Assembly: GCA_022844485.1 (NCBI GenBank)
Contig: JALHLQ010000003.1
Coordinates: forward strand, 1-41,920
Origin: Xanthobacteraceae bacterium
Lineage (GTDB): Bacteria; Pseudomonadota; Alphaproteobacteria; Rhizobiales; Xanthobacteraceae
Reading direction: 5' to 3'
DNA length: 41,920 nucleotides
Both the position numbers and the translations under genes were made by a program. The notes below the pieces were generated by a model. The model searched no databases and was not told the origin of the DNA. It worked only from the letters and a program-made list of their open reading frames with translations. Shown one piece after another: positions 8,607 to 16,627 of this stretch. Each line of letters opens with the position of its first letter. Position 1 is the stretch's first letter.

Positions 8607-8773
8607 CTAGTGTGGCGGATTTGCCGTTCCTATCAGCATCGCGGCGAGTCCTTCATAGGAACGTCAAATCCAAAGCCACACTAGAATCATAAAATTGCTA
8701 GTGTCCCCTTGGTTCCGACGTTCGTATGAGGGGGCGCTGCAAAGGGATACGAACGTCGGAACCGGGACACTAG
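8607..8773. repeat. Paired-palindrome element, copy A (167 bp)
   Basis: Two hairpins separated by 13 bp. Hairpin 1 (8607-8684): outer arms CTAGTGTGGC / GCCACACTAG, inner arms of 17 bp (8617-8633 and 8655-8671, one mismatch), an AAA bulge in the right arm (8672-8674), and a 21-nt loop. Hairpin 2 (8698-8773): outer arms CTAGTGTCCC / GGGACACTAG, a CTT bulge in the left arm (8708-8710), perfect 17-bp inner arms (8711-8727 and 8747-8763), and a 19-nt loop. Both bulges face the spacer, so the pair is quasi-mirror-symmetric. No ORF is supported. Its right end supplies the stop codon of the convergent DUF1674 gene. Copy B at 13463 has the same geometry. Confidence 0.85.
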
Positions 8774-8979
8774 AAATCGGTTGCCACGCCCCTGCGTTCC
8801 CAATCGCCATAGCGCGTCGGCTCGAGCCCCGCCGGACCGCCCTTTTCCTCGGGCGCAGCGGCCGGCCCGGTTTGCGCCGCCGCCCTTCGCGCCTCGGCTT
8901 CGGCAAGCGCCCGCTGTGCCGCCGGCGAAAGGGTATTCGTTATCTTGGGCACGGGTCCTGATTCCTTATCGTTCACCAT
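8770..8979 (-). CDS. DUF1674 protein (SdhAF4-like)
   Basis: A 69-residue protein whose C-terminal half carries the family signature: GGP.GLEPTRYGDWERRG and final DF. The family contains SDHAF4/Sdh8, which assists flavinated SdhA during assembly of succinate dehydrogenase in mitochondria; a similar role in alphaproteobacteria is inferred. The N-terminal half is an Ala/Glu-rich helix (SPAAQRALAEAEARRA). The ATG at 8979 has GGTGGGA upstream; the longer frame would cross the htpX promoter. The stop codon TAG is formed by the terminal CTAG of palindromic element A, so the element directly abuts the conserved C-terminus. Divergent from htpX. Confidence 0.85.
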   Translation of the reverse strand: MVNDKESGPVPKITNTLSPAAQRALAEAEARRAAAQTGPAAAPEEKGGPAGLEPTRYGDWERRGVATDF

Positions 8980-9121
8980 GCGCGATCCCACCAATGGCCA
9001 CTTCGGAGCGAATATAAGGCGCGTGGCGCGTCGCCGCACGGGCCCCCGCCTCCCTTGCAGGAACCAATATACCTCCCCATGATTTCGAGCGCGGCGGCAG
9101 GCGAAGTCGGCGGAGGAAGGC

Positions 9122-10060
9122 ATGAACTATCTGCGTACGGCAATCCTGCTCGCAGGGCTGACGGCCCTGTTCATGGGCATTGGCTACCTGATCGGCGGCC
9201 AGAGCGGGATGCTGATCGCCTTTCTCCTGGCCGCCGGCATGAATCTCTTCAGCTATTGGAATTCCGACAGACTCGTGCTGTCGATGCACGGGGCGCAAGA
9301 AGTGGATGAGCGCACCGCACCGGAGTTTGTCGGCCTCGTACGCGAGCTGGCGCAACGCGCCGGACTGCCGATGCCGAAAGTCTATCTGATGGACAACCCG
9401 CAGCCGAACGCATTCGCAACCGGGCGCAATCCGGAGAATGCGGCTGTGGCGGCGACTACCGGCCTCCTCCAGACTTTGACCCGAGAGGAAGTGGCCGGCG
9501 TCATGGCGCACGAGCTGGCGCATATCAAGAACCACGACACGCTGATCATGACGATCACGGCGACCATCGCCGGCGCGATTTCCATGCTGGCGCAGTTCGG
9601 GATGTTCTTCGGCGGGAACCGTGACAACAATAACGGCGCCGGGATCGTCGGCTCGCTGCTGTTGATCATCCTCGCGCCGATTGCGGCGATGATCGTGCAG
9701 ATGGCGATCAGCCGCACGCGGGAATACGCAGCCGACCGCATGGGGGCGGAAATCGCCGGACAGCCGCTATGGCTTGCCTCTGCGCTGAACAAGATTGCGG
9801 GAGCAGCCCACTACATCCAAAATGACGCGGCGGAGCGCAACCCCGCGACCGCGCACATGTTCATCATCAACCCGCTGTCGGGACTTCGCATGGACAATTT
9901 GTTTTCGACCCATCCGGCGACCGAGAACCGCATTGCCGCTCTCGAGGAATTGGCCCGCCATCTGGGGCGGCGCGCGCCCGGCGGCGGGCATTCCGCACCG
10001 GTTCGCCGTCAAGCCGGCCCATGGGGCGGGACCGGCTCGCCGCGCGGTCCCTGGGGTTGA
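9122..10060 (+). CDS. htpX: Membrane zinc metalloprotease HtpX
   Basis: M48B-family protease of the inner membrane that degrades misfolded membrane proteins alongside FtsH. 312 residues: two N-terminal membrane helices (residues ~5-40), the zinc motif HELAH (130-134) with the catalytic Glu 131, two further hydrophobic segments (about 140-160 and 175-195), and the third-ligand region [11 protein letters not shown]. The Gly/Pro/Arg-rich tail after residue ~285 is variable in the family. GGAGG lies just before the ATG. The 3' end overlaps the rsmB frame. Confidence 0.96.
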   Translation: MNYLRTAILLAGLTALFMGIGYLIGGQSGMLIAFLLAAGMNLFSYWNSDRLVLSMHGAQEVDERTAPEFVGLVRELAQRAGLPMPKVYLMDNPQPNAFATGRNPENAAVAATTGLLQTLTREEVAGVMAHELAHIKNHDTLIMTITATIAGAISMLAQFGMFFGGNRDNNNGAGIVGSLLLIILAPIAAMIVQMAISRTREYAADRMGAEIAGQPLWLASALNKIAGAAHYIQNDAAERNPATAHMFIINPLSGLRMDNLFSTHPATENRIAALEELARHLGRRAPGGGHSAPVRRQAGPWGGTGSPRGPWG

Positions 10061-11394
10061 TCACGAGGCCGCCCGGATCGGTTGCGGCTCGCGACCTCTC
10101 GGGGCTGCCGGCGCGGCGAGTTGCAGCCGATATTCTCGATGCGGTCTTGCTGAAGCGGCGCGCGTTTGACGAGACGCTCGACCTCGCATGCGCGCAGGCT
10201 ACTCTGGCCGAGCGCGACCGTGCCCTTGTCCGGATGATCGCGTCCACGACGCTGCGACGCCTTGGAACCCTTCGTCATCTGCTCGGCGGTTTCCTGGAAC
10301 GCGGCATTCCGGAGAACGCACCCCGCGTTGAAACGGCTCTGCTGACCGGGGCCGCTCAAGCGCTTTTCCTCGATGTGCCGGACTATGCGGCGGTCGATCT
10401 GTCGGTGCAGCTCGTGCAAGAGGATCAGCGCGCCAAACATTACGCAAAGCTCGTGAATGCCGTGCTTCGCCGCGTGGCGCGCGAAGGCGACGCGCAGCTT
10501 CAGGCTCTCGCGACACAGGATATTGATACGCCGGATTGGCTGCTGGCGCGTTGGCGCCGCGCCTACGGTGCGGAAGCCGCGCGGGCCATTACGGCGGCAA
10601 ATCGGCAAGAGCCCGCGCTGGACATCACGGTGAAATCGGATGCCGCGGTCTGGGCCGACCGTCTCGAAGGTCGCTTGGTCTTTGAGGCGACTGTCCGCAC
10701 CACCCGGCGCGGGAGCGTTTCCGCTTTTCCCGGCTTTGCCGAAGGCGCTTGGTGGGTGCAGGACGCGGCGGCGTCGCTGCCTGTCCATCTTCTTGGCGAC
10801 GTCCGCGGAAAGCAGGTCGCCGATCTCTGCGCGGCACCGGGAGGGAAGACGGCGCAGCTTGCGCAAGCTGGTGCGGTTGTAACCGCGGTCGACCGCTCGG
10901 AGCACCGGATGGGCCGCGTGCGCGACAATCTTGCCCGGCTTGGCCTCGCAGCCCAGATCGTTGTCGCTGACGCCACGACCTGGACGGCCCAGCCGTTTGA
11001 TGCGGTGCTGCTCGACGCGCCTTGCTCCTCCACCGGGTCGATCCGCCGTCATCCCGACATCCCCTGGCTGAAGCGCGAGAGCGATATCGCAGCACTCGCC
11101 GACCTCCAGCGCCGTCTGCTTGACCGGGCAGCCGACCTTGTCAAAGTGGGCGGCTACCTTGTCTACTGCACGTGTTCGCTGGAACCCGAGGAAGGCGAAG
11201 CGCAGATCGCGGCGCTGCTCGAGCGCGAGCCGCGATGGCGCCGGGCTCCCATTGCCGCCATGGACGTGCACGGGCACGCCGAGTTTGTTAACCGGGACGG
11301 AGACCTGCGCACGCTACCCTGCCATCTGCCGGACCCTGATTCGCGGTTTTCAGGTCTGGACGGCTTCTATGCCGGACGATTGCTTCGGGTCTAG
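10021..11394 (+). CDS. rsmB: 16S rRNA m5C967 methyltransferase RsmB
   Basis: S-adenosylmethionine-dependent methyltransferase of the NOL1/NOP2/Sun family that methylates C967 of 16S rRNA. An N-terminal NusB-like RNA-binding domain (starting [13 protein letters not shown]) is followed by the catalytic domain: SAM motif [14 protein letters not shown], motif [10 protein letters not shown] (Cys near residue 335), and motif [10 protein letters not shown] (nucleophile Cys near 385). 457 residues from ATG 10021, which overlaps htpX by 40 nt. An in-frame TTG at 10057 overlaps the htpX stop as TTGA and would give a protein closer to the homologous start; the sequence does not decide between them. Ends directly against a REP-like half copy. 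Confidence 0.94.
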   Translation: MGRDRLAARSLGLITRPPGSVAARDLSGLPARRVAADILDAVLLKRRAFDETLDLACAQATLAERDRALVRMIASTTLRRLGTLRHLLGGFLERGIPENAPRVETALLTGAAQALFLDVPDYAAVDLSVQLVQEDQRAKHYAKLVNAVLRRVAREGDAQLQALATQDIDTPDWLLARWRRAYGAEAARAITAANRQEPALDITVKSDAAVWADRLEGRLVFEATVRTTRRGSVSAFPGFAEGAWWVQDAAASLPVHLLGDVRGKQVADLCAAPGGKTAQLAQAGAVVTAVDRSEHRMGRVRDNLARLGLAAQIVVADATTWTAQPFDAVLLDAPCSSTGSIRRHPDIPWLKRESDIAALADLQRRLLDRAADLVKVGGYLVYCTCSLEPEEGEAQIAALLEREPRWRRAPIAAMDVHGHAEFVNRDGDLRTLPCHLPDPDSRFSGLDGFYAGRLLRV

Positions 11395-11432
11395 CGCGTG
11401 ATCGCCAGAAGTGGATACCGGTTTGCGGGCTT
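11395..11432 (+). repeat. Short palindromic repeat (REP-like), copy 2, left half
   Basis: Starts immediately after the rsmB stop codon. It carries the left arm CGCGTGATC and the core AGAAGTGGATACCGGTTT but lacks the matching right arm; the sequence after 11430 diverges. It is closest to the copy at 26137 (GTGGATA core). Read as a decayed or truncated family member. Confidence 0.55.
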
Positions 11433-11540
11433 TCGGAGCTAAAGCGTTGTTCTGCAAGCGGTTGGCCGCGAGTCCCCCGGCCGCTATGGTGGTTTGCGGA
11501 GCCGGGCGCTGGGGCCCGCGGCAGCAAAGAGGCTAACCTG

Positions 11541-13298
11541 ATGCCCCGCGGGGGTTTCGCGGAACGCATGAAGCTGTCGCTTTACGCGGCACGCCGTTGG
11601 CTGCGCACCCTCTTCAGCCGCTTCCATGCCCACCCGCTTGTGCGGTGGATGTTTGCGTCGGCACGGACGGATCGCCTGCTGATGGCGCCGCAGGATTTGC
11701 GCACGGCCGACCCGACACGCGCGAGCGAGATTTATGGAGGACGCTTCGCCTTCGCCGGCAAGATCGTGGTGTGCGACGGCCGTTCGCCGTTCGAGATGGA
11801 ATCGCCGTCCGATGAATGGGCGGAGGAATTGCTCGGCTTTGGCTGGCTTCGGCATCTTCGCGCCGCCGATTCGGGGATTACCCGCGCCAATGCGCGCGCC
11901 CTGGTCGACGACTGGATGTCGTTGCAAAGCGTCAACAGCGCGGTCGCGTGGCGCGCCGATGTTGTGGCGCGCCGCATCATGTCGTGGCTCAGCCAGGCGC
12001 CGCTTGTGCTGCACGAGACGGATGCGCGCTTCTATCGGCGCTTCATCAAGAGTCTCACGCGGCAGGTCCGCTATTTGCGGCGAACCTACCGCGCGACGCG
12101 CGATGGCTTGCCGCGCCTGCAAGCCCTCACCGCGCTCACCTTCGCGTCCTTGTGCATGGAGGCCGAATCGCACTCGCTGCGCGCCGGTACCAAACGGCTG
12201 ACCGAAGAACTCGAGCGGCAGGTCCTTCCCGACGGCGGACACATCAGCCGCAATCCAGGCGTGCTGATCGAGCTCCTGCTCGATCTGCTCCCGCTGCGGC
12301 AAGCTTTCGCGGCACGCAACGTGGCACCGCCGGCGCCGCTTTTGAACGCCATCGATCGCATGATGCCGATGCTGCGGTTTTTCCGCCACGGAGACGGCAG
12401 CTTCGCGCTGTTCAACGGCATGGGACCGACCCCGCCCGACCTCTTGGCCACGGTGCTTGCCTATGACGATGCGCGTGGCGCCCCCGTCGCGAACGCGCCC
12501 CACTCCGGCTACCAGCGTCTGCAGGCGAAAGATCTGTTGGTGATCATGGATACGGGTACGCCGCCGCCGCTGCCCGTCAGTCAGGAGGCGCATGCCGGAT
12601 GTCTCGCGATCGAGCTGTCGTCGAAGCAGCACCGGATCGTGATCAATTGCGGCCTTCCCGGGATCAATCGCGAGGCCTGGCGGCAGGTCGCGCGCGCGAC
12701 CCCGGCCCATTCCACCGTCACCTACAACGAAACCTCGTCATGCCGATTTATGGAGCCGAGCGGGCTCCGGCGGCTGCTTGGAGTTCCGGTCGTCGGCGGG
12801 CCGAAAAAGGTCAAGGTGACACGGCAGGAGCGCGACAGCGGCATCAGTCTGCGCGCCTCTCATGACGGTTTTGCCGACCGCTTCGGCGTCATTCATCAAC
12901 GCTTCATCCGCATGCATCCGGAAGGCGAGCGGCTCGACGGCGAGGATGTGTTTGTTCCCGCGCACGGCGAAGATCTGCCAAGCAAGGCCAAGGATCAATA
13001 TGCGATCCGCTTCCATCTCCATCCCGCAGTGAAGGCGAGCCGTCTGACAGACGGGCGCGGGGTCATGCTGATGGCGCCGAACCGGGAGTTCTGGACTTTC
13101 AGCGCCTATGAAGACTCTGTGGAGCTCGAGGAGAGCGTCTTTCTCGCAAGCAACGAAGGGCCGCGCCGCGCCATTCAAATCGTCATCCACGGCCAGGCAC
13201 GAAAAGTGCCGCGGGTGCGATGGACGTTCGCTCATGTCGAGCCGACCGAAGCCGGCACGCGGCGGCGGGCCAGGGCCGAGCCCGAGCTGCCTCTTTAG
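11541..13298 (+). CDS. Heparinase II/III-family protein
   Basis: A 585-residue protein assigned to the heparinase II/III-like family (polysaccharide lyases) because of its overall plan: a helical N-terminal half of about 320 residues with RQVRYLRRTYRATRDGLPR and FASLCMEAESH, then a beta-rich C-terminal half starting near GCLAIELSSKQHRIVINCG, the region that forms the beta-sandwich in the family. It has no obvious signal peptide, although the N-terminus is basic with a hydrophobic patch. Its polysaccharide is unknown. AGAGG precedes ATG 11541; a second ATG at 11568 is possible. The location between rsmB and purH is, to my knowledge, conserved in Bradyrhizobium relatives. Confidence 0.85.
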   Translation: MPRGGFAERMKLSLYAARRWLRTLFSRFHAHPLVRWMFASARTDRLLMAPQDLRTADPTRASEIYGGRFAFAGKIVVCDGRSPFEMESPSDEWAEELLGFGWLRHLRAADSGITRANARALVDDWMSLQSVNSAVAWRADVVARRIMSWLSQAPLVLHETDARFYRRFIKSLTRQVRYLRRTYRATRDGLPRLQALTALTFASLCMEAESHSLRAGTKRLTEELERQVLPDGGHISRNPGVLIELLLDLLPLRQAFAARNVAPPAPLLNAIDRMMPMLRFFRHGDGSFALFNGMGPTPPDLLATVLAYDDARGAPVANAPHSGYQRLQAKDLLVIMDTGTPPPLPVSQEAHAGCLAIELSSKQHRIVINCGLPGINREAWRQVARATPAHSTVTYNETSSCRFMEPSGLRRLLGVPVVGGPKKVKVTRQERDSGISLRASHDGFADRFGVIHQRFIRMHPEGERLDGEDVFVPAHGEDLPSKAKDQYAIRFHLHPAVKASRLTDGRGVMLMAPNREFWTFSAYEDSVELEESVFLASNEGPRRAIQIVIHGQARKVPRVRWTFAHVEPTEAGTRRRARAEPELPL

Positions 13299-13342
13299 GC
13301 ATGATCCCGAAAAGTGGGGACCGGTTTCGGACAAGATCATGC
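13299..13342 (+). repeat. Short palindromic repeat (REP-like), copy 3
   Basis: Starts on the base after the heparinase-gene stop. Perfect inverted ends GCATGATC (13299-13306) and GATCATGC (13335-13342), inner pair CCGAAA/TTTCGG, core AAGTGGGGACCGGTTT. The fold would be a cruciform or an RNA stem with an internal loop at the core. Confidence 0.8.
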
Positions 13343-13354
13343 GCAAACAAAAAT

Positions 13355-13398
13355 CATGATCCCGAAAAGTGGGGACCGGTTTTTCAGACAAGATCATG
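13355..13398 (+). repeat. Short palindromic repeat (REP-like), copy 4
   Basis: Direct repeat of copy 3 after a 12-bp A-rich spacer. CATGATC (13355-13361) and GATCATG (13392-13398) form the outer stem; the core AAGTGGGGACCGGT is identical to copy 3, but the right inner arm reads TTTTTCAG instead of TTTCGG, so inner pairing is weaker here. Confidence 0.8.
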
Positions 13399-13462
13399 CT
13401 GACAGGGCGAGCGAAGTTCGTATAAGAGCTTGCCCCGAGCGCCCGATTTCGCAATCGGGACC

Positions 13463-13629
13463 CTAGTGGAGTGGATTTGACATTCGCTACCCGTCTGGCA
13501 GCGGGCTCACAAGCGAATGTCAAATCCAAAACTCCACTAGTAGTTTGAATTTGCTAGTGGTCCTTCGATTCTAACATTCGCAAAATGACCTGCCGCAACG
13601 GGATGCGAATGTTAGAATCGGACCACTAG
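13463..13629. repeat. Paired-palindrome element, copy B (167 bp)
   Basis: Same plan and length as copy A. Hairpin 1 (13463-13540): outer arms CTAGTGGAGT / ACTCCACTAG, perfect 16-bp inner arms (13473-13488 and 13512-13527), an AAA bulge in the right arm (13528-13530), and a 23-nt loop. The spacer is 13 bp (13541-13553). Hairpin 2 (13554-13629): outer arms CTAGTGGTCC / GGACCACTAG, a TTC bulge in the left arm (13564-13566), perfect 16-bp inner arms (13567-13582 and 13604-13619), and a 21-nt loop. It fills the region just upstream of purH, ending 33 bp before the start codon. The rest of the 364-bp gap holds two REP-like copies; no gene is seen. Confidence 0.85.
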
Positions 13630-13662
13630 CCGCACCGCAACGGACGCATTGGACCAGGAACC

Positions 13663-15255
13663 ATGACTGAGCGGCTTCGGCGCGTGACCCGCGCGCTCAT
13701 GTCCGTGTCGGACAAGACCGGTTTGATCGATTTCGCCCGTGCACTCGCCGGGTACGGCATCGAGCTCATCTCGACCGGGGGCACGCGACAGGCCCTGGGA
13801 GCGGCAGGCCTGACGGCGCGCGACGTGGCCGAGCTCACCGGCTTTCCCGAAATGATGGACGGGCGCGTAAAGACGCTGCATCCGAACGTGCATGGCGGCT
13901 TGCTCGCCATCCGCGGCAATGCCGAGCATCAGTCGGCCATGCAGGCGCATGGCATCGCCCCCATCGATCTTTTGGTCGTGAACTTGTACCCGTTCGAGGA
14001 AACGGTCCGCAAACGCGCCGCCTTTGCCGATTGTGTCGAGAATATCGACATCGGCGGACCGGCCATGATCCGCGCCGCGGCGAAAAACCACGCCGATGTC
14101 GCGGTGGTCGTCGAGCCAGACGACTATGCCGCGATCCTCTCCGAGCTGTCGGCGCATAACGGCGCGACGACGCTCGCCCTGCGGCAAAGGCTGGCGGCCA
14201 AGGCCTATGCGCGGACGGCCGTCTATGACGCGGCGATCTCGGCATGGTTCGCCGATCAGATCGGCGACGGCGCGCCATCCTACCGCGCGCTCGGCGGCCG
14301 GCTTGCGGAAGCGTTGCGCTACGGGGAGAACCCGCATCAATCGGCTTCGTTCTATCGCACGGGAGAAATCCGCCACGGCGTCGCCACGGCACGGCAGGCG
14401 CAGGGCAAGCAGCTCTCCTACAACAACATCAACGACACCGACGCCGCCTATGAATGCGTCGCCGAGTTCGACGCGGCGCGCACGGCGGCCTGCGTGATCG
14501 TCAAGCATGCCAACCCATGCGGCGTCGCCGAAGGCGGGACCTTGGTCGAGGCCTACCGCAAGGCGCTGGCCTGCGACCCGGTTTCGGCCTTCGGCGGCAT
14601 CATCGCGGTCAATCGTGCGCTCGACGCGCAGGCTGCGCGCGCGATGACCGAGATTTTCACCGAAGTCATCATCGCCCCGGGCGCGACGGATGAGGCGGTC
14701 GCCATCATCGCGGCGAAGAAGAATCTGCGGCTGTTGATCGCCGGGGGCGTGCCCGATCCGCGCGCGCCCGGTCTCATCGCCAAATCCGTCTCCGGCGGGC
14801 TGCTCGTGCAGTCTCGCGACAACGCTGTCGTGGACGAGATGCAGCTCAGAACGGTGACGAAGCGAAGCCCAAGCGAAGCCGAGCTGCTCGATCTGCGTTT
14901 CGCGTTCCGCGTCGCCAAGCACGTCAAATCCAACACCATCGTCTATGCCAGGGACCGCGCCACGGTCGGCATCGGCGCCGGTCAGATGAGCCGGATCGAT
15001 TCGGCTCGCATTGCCGCGCGCAAGGCGGAGGATGCGGCGAAAGCGGCCGGATTGTCGGAGCCGCTGACGAGGGGCTCGGTGGTCGCCTCGGACGCGTTTT
15101 TTCCTTTCGCGGACGGCCTGCTCGTCGCCATCGAGGCCGGCGCGACCGCGGTGATCCAGCCGGGCGGCTCGGTGCGCGACGACGAGGTGATCAAGGCCGC
15201 GGACGATCACGGGATCGCCATGGTCTTCACCGGCGTGCGCCACTTCCGCCACTGA
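13663..15255 (+). CDS. purH: Bifunctional AICAR transformylase / IMP cyclohydrolase
   Basis: Catalyses the last two steps of IMP synthesis. 530 residues, normal length. The N-terminal MGS-like cyclohydrolase domain (about 1-200) shows [34 protein letters not shown] and NLYPFEETV; the C-terminal transformylase domain shows [31 protein letters not shown] and, near the end, [16 protein letters not shown] with [20 protein letters not shown] precedes the ATG. Because palindromic element B ends 33 bp upstream, the purH promoter must lie inside or above that element. The 3' end overlaps the convergent MFS gene by 29 bp. Confidence 0.97.
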   Translation: MTERLRRVTRALMSVSDKTGLIDFARALAGYGIELISTGGTRQALGAAGLTARDVAELTGFPEMMDGRVKTLHPNVHGGLLAIRGNAEHQSAMQAHGIAPIDLLVVNLYPFEETVRKRAAFADCVENIDIGGPAMIRAAAKNHADVAVVVEPDDYAAILSELSAHNGATTLALRQRLAAKAYARTAVYDAAISAWFADQIGDGAPSYRALGGRLAEALRYGENPHQSASFYRTGEIRHGVATARQAQGKQLSYNNINDTDAAYECVAEFDAARTAACVIVKHANPCGVAEGGTLVEAYRKALACDPVSAFGGIIAVNRALDAQAARAMTEIFTEVIIAPGATDEAVAIIAAKKNLRLLIAGGVPDPRAPGLIAKSVSGGLLVQSRDNAVVDEMQLRTVTKRSPSEAELLDLRFAFRVAKHVKSNTIVYARDRATVGIGAGQMSRIDSARIAARKAEDAAKAAGLSEPLTRGSVVASDAFFPFADGLLVAIEAGATAVIQPGGSVRDDEVIKAADDHGIAMVFTGVRHFRH

Positions 15256-16627
15256 CATCCACGAGACGCAGCAAAAGCGCGCCGGCGACAAAGAACACGA
15301 TCAGCACCGCCATGCCGCTTTTCTGGCTCGCGGTGGCCGCCGTCACGGCGCCGACGAGCAGCGGGCCGAGAAACGACGTCACCTTTCCCGACAGCGCCAG
15401 GAGCCCGAAATATTGGGTGATGCGATCGCCCGGCGCGAGCCGCGCCAGCAAGGTGCGTGAGGCGGCCTGCACCGGTCCCGCCGCAATCCCGATCATGAGC
15501 CCAAGCACGACATAGGCGCGCTCGGGGGCCGACGCGTAAAGCCCGTCCCCGGGTTGCGCCGGCGCGACGGGCATGAAGCCGATATGATCGCGCCCGATCG
15601 CGAGAATCGACAGACCGACCAGGATCAGGATCGCGAGGCTGGCGAGAACCACCTGCTTCGGCCCGAGGCGATCGTCGAGTTTGCCGCCGAAATAGGCGCC
15701 GAGCGCACCGGTGATCGTGAGCAGGATGCCGAACACGCCGATTTCGATCGTGCCCCACCCGAAGGTGCCGGCAGCATAAATGCCGCCGAACGCAAAGAGC
15801 GCAATCAGGCCGTTCGAGTAGATCATGTTGCCGAGGAGGAAGATCGCCACGTTCCGATGGCGCGGGAGCTCTCGGGCCGTTTGCCGGAAGTCTGCAAGCC
15901 CGCTGCGCACGGCCGCGCGGAATGCCAGTTTTTGCGGCCGATCGGGGGTGAACAGAAACAGCGGGATGACGAAGACGACAAACCACAGCGCAGAAAACGG
16001 CCCCGACGCGCGGTCGCCCTCGCGCGCCTTCGGATCGAGCCCAAACAGCGCATCGAAGCCGAGCAGCGTCTTGCCGGTCTCCGGGCTGGCGGCAAGGAAA
16101 CCGAGAATGATAACGAGACTGACGAGGCCTCCTGCATAGCCGGTGGCCCAGCCCGTCCCTGAGAGACGCCCCCAGCGTTCCGCCGGCACGAGCGAGGTCA
16201 TCATCGCATTCGTGAAGACGGTTGCGAACTCCGCGCCAATCGTTGCGACGATGTAGGCCGCGAGAATGATGGCGATCGCTCCGGCTTCGCCCGGGCGGCC
16301 GAACCACAGCAGCGCCGTACCGAGCACGAGCAACGCGCCGAACGCCGCGATCCAGGGCTTGCGCCGTCCGCCGCTGTCGGCGATGGCGCCGAGGAGCGGC
16401 GAGAGCAATGCGATCACCAGACCGGCGGCGCTCGCCGCGAAACCCCAAAGCGCCTGTCCCGTGGCCGGATCCGATGCAATGGCGGTTGCGAAATACGGGC
16501 CGTAGACAAAGGTCGTGACAAGGGTGAAGAAGGGCTGCGCCGCCCAGTCGAACAGCACCCAGCCGATCAAGGCCGGACGCGACACATGGCGCCTCGGCGC
16601 ACCATTCCCTGCGGCGCGCGATGTCAT
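15227..16627 (-). CDS. MFS transporter, UMF1 (Atg22-like) family
   Basis: 466-residue inner-membrane transporter with about 12 membrane segments. The start [23 protein letters not shown] and the following [24 protein letters not shown] segment are characteristic of the UMF1 branch, related to the yeast vacuolar amino-acid effluxer Atg22. Its ATG overlaps the stop of the glutamate dehydrogenase gene as ATGA, so the two genes are almost certainly translated from one mRNA with coupling. Family knowledge and the neighbour together suggest a role in amino-acid movement, but no substrate can be read from the sequence. The last 29 bp overlap purH on the other strand. Confidence 0.9.
   Translation of the reverse strand: MTSRAAGNGAPRRHVSRPALIGWVLFDWAAQPFFTLVTTFVYGPYFATAIASDPATGQALWGFAASAAGLVIALLSPLLGAIADSGGRRKPWIAAFGALLVLGTALLWFGRPGEAGAIAIILAAYIVATIGAEFATVFTNAMMTSLVPAERWGRLSGTGWATGYAGGLVSLVIILGFLAASPETGKTLLGFDALFGLDPKAREGDRASGPFSALWFVVFVIPLFLFTPDRPQKLAFRAAVRSGLADFRQTARELPRHRNVAIFLLGNMIYSNGLIALFAFGGIYAAGTFGWGTIEIGVFGILLTITGALGAYFGGKLDDRLGPKQVVLASLAILILVGLSILAIGRDHIGFMPVAPAQPGDGLYASAPERAYVVLGLMIGIAAGPVQAASRTLLARLAPGDRITQYFGLLALSGKVTSFLGPLLVGAVTAATASQKSGMAVLIVFFVAGALLLRLVDVSGGSGARR

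Noticed and set aside
13299..13398. Two direct repeats with a spacer as a minimal CRISPR array
   Set aside because: Each repeat is itself palindromic, the spacer is only 12 bp, related copies occur singly at other loci, and no cas gene is present.
13612..15291. A 559-codon frame antisense to purH
   Set aside because: purH is intact on the plus strand with both catalytic domains; the antisense product has no recognisable motif and no ribosome-binding site.
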